From NCBI GenBank assembly GCA_046350375.1, contig JAXMAO010000006.1:184046-248045 (forward strand): 64,000 nt of DNA, written 5' to 3'. Position numbers and translations under genes: made by a program. Positions 1 through 9,720 of this stretch are shown one piece after another (position 1 is the first letter of the stretch; the number at the start of each line of letters is the position of its first letter). Under the pieces are notes generated by a model. It searched no databases. It was not told the DNA's origin and worked only from the letters and a program-made list of their open reading frames with translations. This DNA is from JAXMAO01 sp046350375 (GTDB lineage Bacteria; Planctomycetota; Phycisphaerae; UBA1845; UTPLA1).

Positions 1-375
1 CGACAAAGCAAGCAGGTAGATGGGGGCGTCGGGGTTCTGCCGGTGATAGCGCCGGATGTCGTTGGCGAGGTCGAGCCCCTTCTGGCGATTGCGGCTGAGG
101 TTGACCTGATCGACGGCCGAGCCGAAGCCCTGCCAGGTGACGACCTCGACATAGCCGGGAAAGCCGGCGGCGCGCATGCCGCGCGGCACGGAGAGAAAGC
201 CGACGTTTCCGAGCGGGCCGGCGCCGCCGACGTAGTAGGCGATGCCGCGCGAGCGGCTGCCGTCCTGCACGAGATCGGCGCCGAGGCGCACGGGCAGGCT
301 GCAGGCCGGGACGAAAAGCGATGCGAGGATGCAGAGCGTCGGCAGGGCGCGACGCCGATGGGGGCAACGGATCAA
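1..375 (-). CDS. Lipoprotein, alpha/beta-hydrolase-like (partial, N-terminal 125 residues)
   Basis: The gene runs off the left edge, so only the first 125 codons are present. I read the start as TTG at 375: an in-frame TGA lies just upstream (379-381) and a GGGAG ribosome-binding site sits 8 bases before it. The N-terminus has several arginines, a hydrophobic stretch and a cysteine at about residue 25 (FVPAC), which looks like a loose lipobox. The end of the visible part (about 85-125) has an N-L-S motif, a helix and then D-A-P-I-Y-L-L-A-L-S. That resembles the strand leading into the nucleophile elbow of planctomycete alpha/beta hydrolases, but the catalytic serine itself would lie outside the window. 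The hydrolase call is an inference; the exported or lipoprotein nature is better supported. Confidence 0.55.
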   Translation of the reverse strand, partial: MIRCPHRRRALPTLCILASLFVPACSLPVRLGADLVQDGSRSRGIAYYVGGAGPLGNVGFLSVPRGMRAAGFPGYVEVVTWQGFGSAVDQVNLSRNRQKGLDLANDIRRYHRQNPDAPIYLLALS

Positions 376-411
376 GAATCACACTCCCGGCCGCGAGGTC
401 GAGCGGGCGGA

Positions 412-1800
412 TTATAGTGGCGGGGGGGGCGAAGTCGACGCGGCGGGGGCGGATTCGGGCGCGGAAACTGCCGCCGCGGCGCGCGCGGGGATGGCGCGGT
501 TGAGCTGCTTCTGCTGGTACATGCGCTGGTCGGCGCAGGCAATGAGTGCTTCCGGCGACGGCGCGCCATCGCGTTTGAGGCTGGCGACGCCGGCGGAGAG
601 TCCGGGCCGGACTGTCACGCCGGGGATGAGCGTTGCATACTGACGGAAGAGCGCCACCACGCGCTGGGCGAGCGCCTGGGCGTGGTCGTGATGAACGCCG
701 GGCAGGATGAGCAGAAACTCGTCGCCGCCCAGCCGCACGGCGAGGTCATCGGCGCGGATGAACTGTCGCAGCAGTGCGCCGGCGAACTGGAGCACCTCGT
801 CGCCGGCCTGGTGTCCGCGGGTGTCATTCAGCAGCTTGAAGCGGTCGATGTCGACCAGGACGACACTGAGGTCGGCGCCGTGGTCGCGCTGGGCTTGGAA
901 GATCTCGCCGAAGCGGTCTTCGAACAGGCGCCGATTGCTCAGCCCGGTGAGCGGATCGCGCCACAGGGCGCGGCGGGTCTTCTCCAGCTCCTGCGTGATC
1001 TGGTGGGTGCGGGCGGCGACGCGGGTGTCGAGCTGCCGCTCGACGTGCTCGGCGCGGCGGCGCCACTGGGTCAGCTCGCGGTTGAGGTGCGTGATGCCGC
1101 GGGCGATTCGGCCCAGGGCGTCGTCGCGCGAGACGATCTCGCGCTCGAGGCAGGTGAGCAGCTCGCGCTGCGCGTCCGGGCCGACGGCCAGCTCGATGAT
1201 CTGCAGCGGATGAAGCACCTGCTGGCGGACGTAGCGCCAGCCGAGCAGCACTGCGACGGCGGTCACGCTCAGCAGCGGCACGAGAAACGGCAGCAGCGCC
1301 GCCAGGCGCGGCGATGCGGTCGACGTGATCGCCAGCAGCAGCGATGCGCTGGTCGCACCGGCCGGGCCGGCCGACTCGCCGAGTGAGAAATCGACCTGGC
1401 GCAGATCGACACCGCGGGCGCCGACCGGCACGGCGATTCGGCGGACGCAGGCGGCGGCGCCGCGCAGCTTGTCCGGCACGAAAAGCCTGTCGTACAACGG
1501 ATCGACGCTGGCCGTGCAGGTCGGCGACCCGTCCGGGCCGCTCAACCGCACGGCGCGGACCGCGTCATGCCGCAAGAGCGACTGGCAGAGCGGATCGGCC
1601 AGTCGACCGGCAGCACTCGCCTCAACGATGTCCTGTGCGAAGACGCGCGCCAGCTCGACGGCGGCGGCATCGGCGGCGTGACTGGCGGTCTGGTCTTCCC
1701 GCGCGATGGCGGCGATGGCGGCGGTCAGCAATGCCGAAGCCGCCAGCACGATCAGCAGCAGGTCGAGGCGGGTCTGAACCCGGCCGATGGGCGTTCCCAC
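412..1800 (-). CDS. Membrane-bound diguanylate cyclase (GGDEF)
   Basis: It probably makes cyclic di-GMP from two GTP at the inner membrane. Residues 12-33 form a first membrane helix, about 35-160 an external sensor-like region of no recognised family, about 166-190 a second helix, then a linker and coiled coil (245-275). The GGDEF domain covers about 281-440: R-D-P-L-T-G-L-S-N-R at its start, the D-I-D metal site near 317, and an intact G-G-D-E-F at 358-362. An R-A-D-D at 349-352, five residues before the signature, is a canonical product-inhibition site, so feedback control is likely. The C-terminal tail is Ala/Pro-rich. The start is GTG at 1800 with GAGGG 7 bases upstream. No EAL domain is attached. 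It stands alone, with 222 bases to the next gene. Confidence 0.93.
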   Translation of the reverse strand: MGTPIGRVQTRLDLLLIVLAASALLTAAIAAIAREDQTASHAADAAAVELARVFAQDIVEASAAGRLADPLCQSLLRHDAVRAVRLSGPDGSPTCTASVDPLYDRLFVPDKLRGAAACVRRIAVPVGARGVDLRQVDFSLGESAGPAGATSASLLLAITSTASPRLAALLPFLVPLLSVTAVAVLLGWRYVRQQVLHPLQIIELAVGPDAQRELLTCLEREIVSRDDALGRIARGITHLNRELTQWRRRAEHVERQLDTRVAARTHQITQELEKTRRALWRDPLTGLSNRRLFEDRFGEIFQAQRDHGADLSVVLVDIDRFKLLNDTRGHQAGDEVLQFAGALLRQFIRADDLAVRLGGDEFLLILPGVHHDHAQALAQRVVALFRQYATLIPGVTVRPGLSAGVASLKRDGAPSPEALIACADQRMYQQKQLNRAIPARAAAAVSAPESAPAASTSPPPPL

Positions 1801-2022
1801 GCACGGACCCTCGAAGCGGACTGCGAGGGCGGCAGGCCGGCGCGAAGATGCACGCCGTCCGGCTCTGCGCGAGGCCGCCCCCTATCAGCTCCCGCGACGG
1901 GGTAAGCATACGATAGGCGGCGCGCAGGCCAACGGTCTGATATTGCCGGCCGGGAGCGCGGCGCGAAGCGCGGTGAGTCGCGTTGCGGCGATTGACCGGA
2001 GCGGCGGTCGAACGTCTGCCGG

Positions 2023-2775
2023 TTATAGGCGACGGGCGGGCGGCGCGTGCACGGGAGCGGTCGGCACGACTTCGGCCGGTGCGGTCGTGGCCGGAAGCGG
2101 GACCGCCTGAATGATCGGCGTATCGCGCTCGCGGCGCGGCGGGCGGGTCCAGCCGGCCGATTCAGTCTCGGCGCGCAGCGGGGGTCCGCGGGTGGCATCG
2201 GGCACGGCGTCGAATGTGCCGAAGAAGAGCAGCAGCCCGGGCTGGCGCGGCAGCAGCGACAGAGTGGACAGACCGCCCGTGTAGTGGCTCAACACGATGC
2301 GAAAGCTGCCGCGATATCCGCCGCCAGGCCGGCGCGTCAGCGCGACGACGCCGGAGCGCGAGATGAGGCGATGCTGCTCGGCGACGGAGTCGAAGCAGGC
2401 GCGGAGCTCGCGCGTTCCGACGGCGTAGTCTCGGCCGGAGCCGGCCGGCGGACCGTCGAGCACGAGCGAGAGCGTGAGCGTGATTTTCTGCAGCGGGCTG
2501 AACCAGGCGACGTTCTCATAGCGCGCGGCAATGTTGACCTCGCCCGGCGGCTCTTCCCAGGTGAAGCACCGTTGCGGGCTGTAGGAGACGACGCGCGGCG
2601 CGGGCGGATCGACCGACTGGAGGTTGAGCGAGACGAAGTTGAGCTGTCCGGTGCCCGAGCAGCCGGCCAGGCCGAGCATGACGCCCAGCGCCAGGACGCC
2701 CGGCAGCGCGGCGTGAATGGAGCGCCGTGCGGCGGCCGGCGCGGTCGCGAGCGAGCTGTTCGGCGGGTGATGCAC
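2023..2775 (-). CDS. Predicted lipoprotein of unknown function
   Basis: I do not recognise the family. A hydrophobic segment ending L-G-L-A-G-C is a clean signal peptidase II site, so the mature protein is a lipid-anchored product of about 210 residues. The body has several short beta-type stretches (for example L-T-L-S-L-V-L and F-R-I-V-L-S) and the C-terminus is Pro/Ala-rich and probably disordered. The frame stays open to 2862, but that would overlap glyA. I prefer the GTG at 2775, 13 bases after the glyA stop, which puts a normal-length signal peptide before the lipobox. It probably shares the glyA transcript. GTG at 2775 rather than an upstream codon is an inference. Confidence 0.7.
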   Translation of the reverse strand: MHHPPNSSLATAPAAARRSIHAALPGVLALGVMLGLAGCSGTGQLNFVSLNLQSVDPPAPRVVSYSPQRCFTWEEPPGEVNIAARYENVAWFSPLQKITLTLSLVLDGPPAGSGRDYAVGTRELRACFDSVAEQHRLISRSGVVALTRRPGGGYRGSFRIVLSHYTGGLSTLSLLPRQPGLLLFFGTFDAVPDATRGPPLRAETESAGWTRPPRRERDTPIIQAVPLPATTAPAEVVPTAPVHAPPARRL

Positions 2776-2788
2776 CGCGAGGCTGCCC

Positions 2789-4051
2789 TCATTCGCCTGG
2801 CAGGGGGTACTGGTCGCAGAACGTACGGGCCTCGGCGGCGACGGCGCTGACGGTGCGCTCATCGCCCGCGGCGGCGATGACGCGATGGATCCAACCGGCG
2901 ATGACCGGCATGCGGTCGGCCGAGACGCCGCGCGTGGTGATGGCGGGGGTGCCGATCCGCAGGCCGCTGGTCTCCATCGGCTTGCGTTCGTCGAACGGGA
3001 TCATGTTCTTGTTGACGATGATCTGGGCGGCCTCGAGCCACTTTTCGGCCATCGCGCCGGTGACGGCCGGATGAGTCTTTCTCAAGTCGAGGAGCATGAG
3101 GTGGTTGTCGGTGCCACCCGAGACGAGGCGGAAGCCGTGCGACTGGAGCGCCTCGGCCAGCGCCTTGGCGTTTTCGAGGACGCGCTGCTGATACTGGCGG
3201 AAGTCGGGGCGGAGCGCTTCGCCGAAGGCGACCGCCTTGGCGGCGACCACGTGCACGAGCGGCCCGCCTTGCAGTCCGGGGAAGATGGCCGAGTCGATCT
3301 TCTTGGCCCAGTCGGCCTGGCACATGGTGAGGCCGCCGCGCGGGCCGCGGAGCGTCTTGTGCGTGGTGGTGGTGACGAATTGTGCGTGCGGAACGGGCGA
3401 GTCGTGCAGGCCGACGGCGATCAGCCCGGCGACGTGGGCGATGTCGGCCATCAGCAGGGCGCCGCATTCGGCGGCGACGGCTGCGAAGCCGGGCCAGTCC
3501 CAGGCGCGCGGATAGGCCGACGCGCCGGTGATGATGAGCTTGGGCTTGAATTCGAGCGCCAGGCGGCGGACCTCGGCGAGGTCGATGCGTTCGTCGCGCG
3601 GCGAGACGCCGTACTGCTGCACCTCGAACCACTTGCCCGAGATGTTGACCTTCATGCCGTGCGTGAGGTGGCCGCCGTGGTTTAGGTTGAGTGAAAGGAT
3701 GCGATCGCCGGGCATCAGGGCGGCGAGGAACACGGCCTGGTTGGCCTGGCTGCCGCTGTGGGGCTGGACGTTGGCGTGGTCGACGCCGAACAGCTTCTTG
3801 GCGCGGTCGATGGCGAGCGACTCGACGGCGTCGACGTGCTGGCAGCCGCCGTAGTAGCGCTTGGCCGGGTAGCCTTCGGCATACTTGTTCGTGAAGACGC
3901 TGCCGGCGGCGTCGAGGACGGCCGGGCTGACGTGGTTTTCGCTGGCGATCAGCTCGATGGTGTAGTGCTGGCGCTCGTGCTCGGCGGCGAGGATGTCGAA
4001 GACGGCCGGGTCGGCCCGGCGGATGGCGTCGTATCGAGTAGGCGGTTTCAT
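2789..4051 (-). CDS. glyA: Serine hydroxymethyltransferase
   Basis: This pyridoxal-phosphate enzyme interconverts serine and glycine and loads one-carbon units onto tetrahydrofolate in the cytoplasm. The 420-residue length is normal. Visible landmarks are the early I-E-L-I-A-S-E-N substrate segment, N-K-Y-A-E-G-Y-P and R-Y-Y-G-G-C, the S-G-S-Q-A-N cofactor loop, D-I-A-H-V-A-G-L with the PLP-ring aspartate, and T-T-T-H-K-T-L-R-G-P-R-G-G carrying the Schiff-base lysine. A promoter-like pair lies upstream at 4087-4116. A lipoprotein gene follows 13 bases downstream. The one-carbon link to ahcY, elsewhere in the window, is metabolic only, not positional. Confidence 0.98.
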   Translation of the reverse strand: MKPPTRYDAIRRADPAVFDILAAEHERQHYTIELIASENHVSPAVLDAAGSVFTNKYAEGYPAKRYYGGCQHVDAVESLAIDRAKKLFGVDHANVQPHSGSQANQAVFLAALMPGDRILSLNLNHGGHLTHGMKVNISGKWFEVQQYGVSPRDERIDLAEVRRLALEFKPKLIITGASAYPRAWDWPGFAAVAAECGALLMADIAHVAGLIAVGLHDSPVPHAQFVTTTTHKTLRGPRGGLTMCQADWAKKIDSAIFPGLQGGPLVHVVAAKAVAFGEALRPDFRQYQQRVLENAKALAEALQSHGFRLVSGGTDNHLMLLDLRKTHPAVTGAMAEKWLEAAQIIVNKNMIPFDERKPMETSGLRIGTPAITTRGVSADRMPVIAGWIHRVIAAAGDERTVSAVAAEARTFCDQYPLPGE

Positions 4052-4086
4052 CGGCAGGGTTCCTGTCCGCGCTGGCGCGGCGCGAC

Positions 4087-4116
4087 ACTGTAGTCGACTG
4101 GCCGGCGTGGCGGCAA
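4087..4116 (-). promoter_or_regulatory. Probable promoter of glyA
   Basis: On the minus strand TTGCCG (4111-4116) and TACAGT (4087-4092) are separated by 18 bases, a fair sigma-70-type match. The -10 lies about 35 bases before the glyA start codon, leaving a short ordinary leader. Confidence 0.5.
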
Positions 4117-4127
4117 ACCGGGCCGCG

Positions 4128-5462
4128 CTACTCGGCGGCGGCCTGCACGTCCTCCGCGGTGAACTGGTCGCTATGCTCGGGCAGAATGCGGGCCAGCAGG
4201 ATCAGCGGGACAAACAGGGCGGCGACATAGAGCAGGGCGCGGCCGTAGTCGTTGATCTTGAGGAGCCGTGCGAAACAGACGACGCCCGCGGCGGAAATCA
4301 CCCGGCCGACGTTGTACGAAAAGCCCGCGCCGGTGGTGCGCAACAGCGTCGGGAAGAGCGGCGGGATGTACATCGGGAAGAGGCCGAAGACGCCCAGGAT
4401 GAAGAAGTTGGTGACCGAGAGCCAGGCGATGATCGTCGCCGGGCCGTGAGGCCAGCCGTAGGTGATCAGCAGGCCGGTGCCGCCGCCGACGAACATGATC
4501 GCCAGGGCGCGGCGATAGCCGAGGCGATGGGCGAGCGCCGCGCCGGCGAAATTGCCGACCAGCGCGGCGAGTGTGGTCGCGGCAAACGCGACCGTGACGT
4601 AGCGCGTGCGGGCGGGGTCGGTCCACTGGCGGACGGCCGGCAGGTTGCGAAGCGCCTGCGGGTACCAGTAGAGGATCACCCACGCGACCAGAATGATGAG
4701 CGAGCACATCAGCGTCACCAGCGCGGTGGTGCGGGCAACGGCCGGCGCAAACAGCTCGCCGACCCGCGGCGGCCGCGCGGCGGCGCGGGCCGCGTGCCAT
4801 TCGTCGGGCTCGGGAATATTCTTGCGCATCCAGCAAACGCCCATCGCGGGGACGGCGCCGACCAGGAAGACGTAGCGCGGATGGGCGGCGAACAGGTTCG
4901 ACGCCAGCGCCGCCAGCAGCATGCCGACGTTGTAGGCCGACCAGAGACAGGCGCTGACCCACGGTCGCCAGCCGCGCGGCCAGGTTTCGCTGATGAGGGC
5001 CGAGCCGGCGGCCCACTCACCGCCGATGCCGACGCCGACCAGGAATCGCAGGATGAGAAGCTGGACGGGGTGCGTGGTCAGCGTGGACAGGCCGGTCGAC
5101 AGGCCGTAGAGCACGATGGTGAGGCTCATGGTGCGGCTTCGGCCGACATGGTCGCCGACCCAGCCGAAGACCGCCCCGCCGAGCGCCCAGCCGAGCAGGA
5201 AGGCGGCCTGAATCCAGGCGCCGGTGGCGGCGACGGCCGGGTCGCCGGGAGCGCGGTGCATGAGACTGGCGACGAACGGCGTGGCGACGAGCACGTAGAG
5301 ATAGGCGTCCAGCCCGTCAAACAGCAGGCCGAACCAGGCCGCGAGCGCGGACTTCCAGTGGGTGGCGGACAGGTCGCGCAGGGTGGTTGCGTCGCCGGCG
5401 GCGCGGAAGGCGGCGGAGCGGGCGACTGCGAACGACCTGGCGGACGGGCCTTCGAGAGACAT
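4128..5462 (-). CDS. Major facilitator superfamily transporter
   Basis: A 444-residue membrane carrier with about twelve hydrophobic helices, probably a proton-coupled symporter for an organic acid or sugar. The MFS signature appears between helices 2 and 3 as G-W-V-G-D-H-V-G-R-S-R, and helix 4 has R-F-L-V-G-V-G-I-G-G-E-W. The latter recalls the metabolite:H+ and sialate/aromatic acid symporter groups. The early F-D-G-L-D-A-Y motif also fits those groups. The substrate cannot be told from sequence. It lies between glyA and rpsA on the same strand but with gaps of 76 and 126 bases, so it may have its own promoter. Confidence 0.88.
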   Translation of the reverse strand: MSLEGPSARSFAVARSAAFRAAGDATTLRDLSATHWKSALAAWFGLLFDGLDAYLYVLVATPFVASLMHRAPGDPAVAATGAWIQAAFLLGWALGGAVFGWVGDHVGRSRTMSLTIVLYGLSTGLSTLTTHPVQLLILRFLVGVGIGGEWAAGSALISETWPRGWRPWVSACLWSAYNVGMLLAALASNLFAAHPRYVFLVGAVPAMGVCWMRKNIPEPDEWHAARAAARPPRVGELFAPAVARTTALVTLMCSLIILVAWVILYWYPQALRNLPAVRQWTDPARTRYVTVAFAATTLAALVGNFAGAALAHRLGYRRALAIMFVGGGTGLLITYGWPHGPATIIAWLSVTNFFILGVFGLFPMYIPPLFPTLLRTTGAGFSYNVGRVISAAGVVCFARLLKINDYGRALLYVAALFVPLILLARILPEHSDQFTAEDVQAAAE

Positions 5463-5588
5463 CCAGGCCGCGGATTGTGATGCGCGGCCGGCGGCAAGGC
5501 AATGCGCGACACGGGCGGTGCGCGAACGACGCGGATCGCGGGCGCGAACTGAACAGCACTGCCGAACGGACCGCGCGTACCGCGCGGC

Positions 5589-7400
<1,812 letters not shown>

Positions 7401-7817
7401 GGGGAGTTCTTCAACCGCCCGGACCCGCCGCGCCGCGGCGACGGATTCGAACGCCAACCTGAAACGCCGGGCCCGGATCGCCGCCTGCGCGATCGGCCGG
7501 CTGAAAACCTGTCACATCCGCGGAGGCCGGCGAAGACACCTCTGGGGCACGGACATGGCGAATCGGGCAGTATATCGGCCGATTTCGGGGCTGCCAAGCA
7601 GCGGAGGGGCGGCCGGTTTCCGCGGCCGCCGCCGCATGTTTGCCCCGCCGGGTGGCCGGAATTCGGCAGGTGGGGGAATCATCCGCAGCCGGTCTCGGGC
7701 GCGGCGGTATAGTACCGGCGCTGCCGCGCGGGCCGGTTCGCCCGCGGGCCAGCAAGCCGACACCCAGAGCAGGCTGGCCGGCCGCGGATGCGCAGGTGCA
7801 TGACGGACAAGTCGTTA
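7401..7817. other. Intergenic region between rpsA and the tRNA
   Basis: These 417 bases hold the rpsA leader and promoter on the minus strand. On the plus strand a TATAGT at 7708-7713 could be the -10 of the tRNA about 110 bases downstream, but I see no matching -35. No coding potential is convincing in either direction. Confidence 0.5.
7569..7597 (-). promoter_or_regulatory. Probable promoter of rpsA
   Basis: On the minus strand TTGGCA (7592-7597) and TATACT (7569-7574) are 17 bases apart, a strong sigma-70-type pair. The expected start of transcription is near 7562, giving rpsA a leader of about 160 bases. Confidence 0.6.
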
Positions 7818-7890
7818 GGGCCCGTAGCTCAACGGTCAGAGCGAGGGACTCATAATCCCCAGGTTGCAGGTTCGAGTCCTGCCGGGCCCA
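7818..7890 (+). tRNA. tRNA with CAU anticodon (Met elongator or Ile2)
   Basis: A full cloverleaf can be drawn. The acceptor GGGCCCG (7818-7824) pairs with CGGGCCC (7883-7889), and the discriminator is A at 7890. The D stem is GCTC/GAGC, the anticodon loop is CTCATAA, and the T arm is GCAGG-TTCGAGT-CCTGC. The outermost anticodon-stem pair is an A-C mismatch. The CAU anticodon fits elongator methionine or the lysidine-modified isoleucine tRNA. The G1-C72 closing pair argues against initiator. CCA is not encoded, consistent with the CCA-adding-type enzyme encoded at 32350. Confidence 0.93.
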
Positions 7891-7921
7891 GTGTTACGCG
7901 GCAGGCCGACGGGAGCCAGAC

Positions 7922-8458
7922 ATGACCGACGCCAAGGCGCGCGATCGGAGTTTCGCGCTCGACGATCGCCGTTCGCTGGACATTGAAGAGGCGCGCCTGC
8001 TGCGGCGGCGGGTGGCGTTCTGGCGCAGCGCAGCCGGGCTGCTGCTGTTGTCGGCGGGGCTGGTGGCGGCGCTCTACCAGGTGCGGCGGGCGGCGTCGAT
8101 CGATCGCTGCCGGGCCGCGCTGGAGCACTATGCGCGCGTGGCCGAGTCGGTTCAGCTTTCGCGCTGCGAGCCGGCCATGCTGGGATTGCGATGGCGCTAT
8201 CTCGACGCCGGCCCGGTCACCTACCCCGCGACGCACTTCACCCCCTTTGTCACCAACTGGGACGCGACGCCGAAGGCCGGCGAAGAAGTTCCGCTGGCGA
8301 TCTGCGAGGTGGAGCACGGCGCGTTTTCCGGCGGCGGTCGGCACGAACTGGTGCGAACGTCGGCCGGCCTGAAGGTCCGCTGGGTGGGGCACGCGTTGGG
8401 GGTTGAACTGGCGCAGCAGGCCGCGCGGGCAGAACGCGCGACCGCGCAGCTCAAGTAG
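7922..8458 (+). CDS. Single-pass membrane protein of unknown function
   Basis: I do not recognise this 178-residue protein. A charged N-terminal region (1-33) precedes one clear transmembrane helix (about 34-53), then a roughly 120-residue domain outside the membrane with two cysteines (C-R-A-A-L and S-R-C-E-P), several aromatic residues, and a helical Ala-rich C-terminus. The start at 7922 is supported by GGGAG six bases upstream. It lies 31 bases after the tRNA. Its last 8 bases overlap the end of mnmA on the opposite strand, so the two are convergent. Confidence 0.7.
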   Translation: MTDAKARDRSFALDDRRSLDIEEARLLRRRVAFWRSAAGLLLLSAGLVAALYQVRRAASIDRCRAALEHYARVAESVQLSRCEPAMLGLRWRYLDAGPVTYPATHFTPFVTNWDATPKAGEEVPLAICEVEHGAFSGGGRHELVRTSAGLKVRWVGHALGVELAQQAARAERATAQLK

Positions 8459-9569
8459 TCGGCGGCGGCGCCGGCCCGCCGCGCTCAATCCAGCCGCCCG
8501 CCAGCACCCAGCCGTCGGCGTCGTAAGCCACCACGGCCTGGCCGGGCGTGATGGCGAGCTGCGGCTCGTCGAAGCGAATTCGTGCGCTGTCGGCGGTAAG
8601 CGGCGTCAGCGTCGCCGGCGCGGCGCGGTGGTTCGAGCGGATGCGGGCCACGACGCGCACCGGTCCCACGGCCGGTGCATCCCACCAGGTGAGCTTTGAG
8701 GCGACAAGCGTGTCGGACAGGACGGCCGCGCGCGGCCCGACCGTGACCACGTTTGATTCGGCGTCAATCTCGGTGACATAGACCGGCGCGCCCAGCGCGA
8801 CGCGAAGGCCGTGGCGCTGGCCGACCGTGTAGCGCGCCCGGCCGGCGTGCGTGCCCAGCAGTCGGCCGTCGGCGTGTCGCAGCAGGCCGGGTCGCAGTGC
8901 GTCGGGCTGGCGCCGCGCGACCACGGCGGCATGATCGCCGTCGGGCACGAAACAGATGTCCTGCGATTCGGGCTTGTCGTGGACCGGCAGGCCGAAGCGC
9001 CGCGCCGCGGCGCGGACCTCGTCCTTGGTCAGCGCGCCGAGCGGGAAGAGCGTCCGGGCGCGGGCGGCCGCGGGAATTCCGAACAGCACGTACGACTGGT
9101 CCTTGCGCTCGTCGCGCGCCGCGCCCAGGCGCGGCTGGCCGAGCGCGTGGTCGATGCGGGCGTAGTGTCCGGTCGCCAGGCGCGGCGCGCCGACCAAGTC
9201 GGCATACTCCAGCAGCCGGCCGAACTTGAGCCACTGGTTACAGCGGACGCAGGGATTGGGGGTGCGCGCGGCAGCATATTCGGCGGCGAAGTGATCGATG
9301 AGCCGATCGAAATCCTGCTCGAAGTTCAGCGCGTAGAACGGGATGGCCAGCCGGGCGGCGACCGAGCGCGCATCGCCGGCATCGAGCGCCGAACAGCAGC
9401 CGCGCTGCCGGTCGAGCATGGGCAGCGAGCGGTCGGCGGGCGCGGGCTCGGCCGCGTGACCGACGCGCATGAAGACGCCCATCACGTCGTGGCCGGCCTC
9501 GACCAGCAGCGCCGCGGCGACGCTGCTGTCGACGCCGCCGGACATCGCGACCAGGACCTTCTCGCGCAT
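8451..9569 (-). CDS. mnmA: tRNA-specific 2-thiouridylase
   Basis: It thiolates U34 of Lys, Glu and Gln tRNAs, taking sulfur from the cysteine desulfurase relay in an ATP-dependent reaction. The PP-loop S-G-G-V-D-S-S is at residues 10-16. N-P-C-V-R-C-N holds the first catalytic cysteine and S-Q-D-I-C-F the second, and G-H-Y-A-R sits between them. Length (372) is normal, although the C-terminal barrel ends in a Pro/Gly tail. A TACACT -10 box lies only 7 bases before the ATG, suggesting a leaderless message. The 3' end overlaps the convergent membrane protein gene by 8 bases. Confidence 0.96.
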   Translation of the reverse strand: MREKVLVAMSGGVDSSVAAALLVEAGHDVMGVFMRVGHAAEPAPADRSLPMLDRQRGCCSALDAGDARSVAARLAIPFYALNFEQDFDRLIDHFAAEYAAARTPNPCVRCNQWLKFGRLLEYADLVGAPRLATGHYARIDHALGQPRLGAARDERKDQSYVLFGIPAAARARTLFPLGALTKDEVRAAARRFGLPVHDKPESQDICFVPDGDHAAVVARRQPDALRPGLLRHADGRLLGTHAGRARYTVGQRHGLRVALGAPVYVTEIDAESNVVTVGPRAAVLSDTLVASKLTWWDAPAVGPVRVVARIRSNHRAAPATLTPLTADSARIRFDEPQLAITPGQAVVAYDADGWVLAGGWIERGGPAPPPTT

Positions 9570-9576
9570 ACGGCTC

Positions 9577-9606
9577 AGTGTAGCGCCAGCGGTCGCGCCG
9601 ACACAA
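9577..9606 (-). promoter_or_regulatory. Promoter of mnmA, apparently leaderless
   Basis: On the minus strand TTGTGT (9601-9606) and TACACT (9577-9582) are 18 bases apart. The -10 ends 7 bases before the mnmA ATG, so transcription should begin at or next to the start codon. No Shine-Dalgarno sequence fits in that space. Confidence 0.45.
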
Positions 9607-9661
9607 GCACCCTCGCCGGGCCAGGCGGGCGGCGGGGCGAAAAGCGCCGGGCCGAAATGCG

Positions 9662-9691
9662 GCGGGCCGCCCGGAATCCCGAGCGGCCCGC
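9662..9691 (-). terminator. Hairpin after the exported-protein gene
   Basis: A perfect 9-bp stem, GCGGGCCGC (9662-9670) with GCGGCCCGC (9683-9691), encloses a 12-base loop. It lies 29 bases beyond the stop of the gene ending at 9721. There is no run of T, so factor-independent termination is uncertain. A second tiny hairpin (GTGTG-AAA-CACAC) lies between it and the stop codon. Confidence 0.45.
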
Positions 9692-9720
9692 GAAGTGTGT
9701 TTCACACGGCGACCGAAAGA

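Noticed and set aside
7818..7890. Initiator tRNA assignment
   Set aside because: The first acceptor pair is G-C. Bacterial initiators have a mismatch there and a run of three G-C pairs in the anticodon stem in a different context. Elongator Met or Ile2 fits better.
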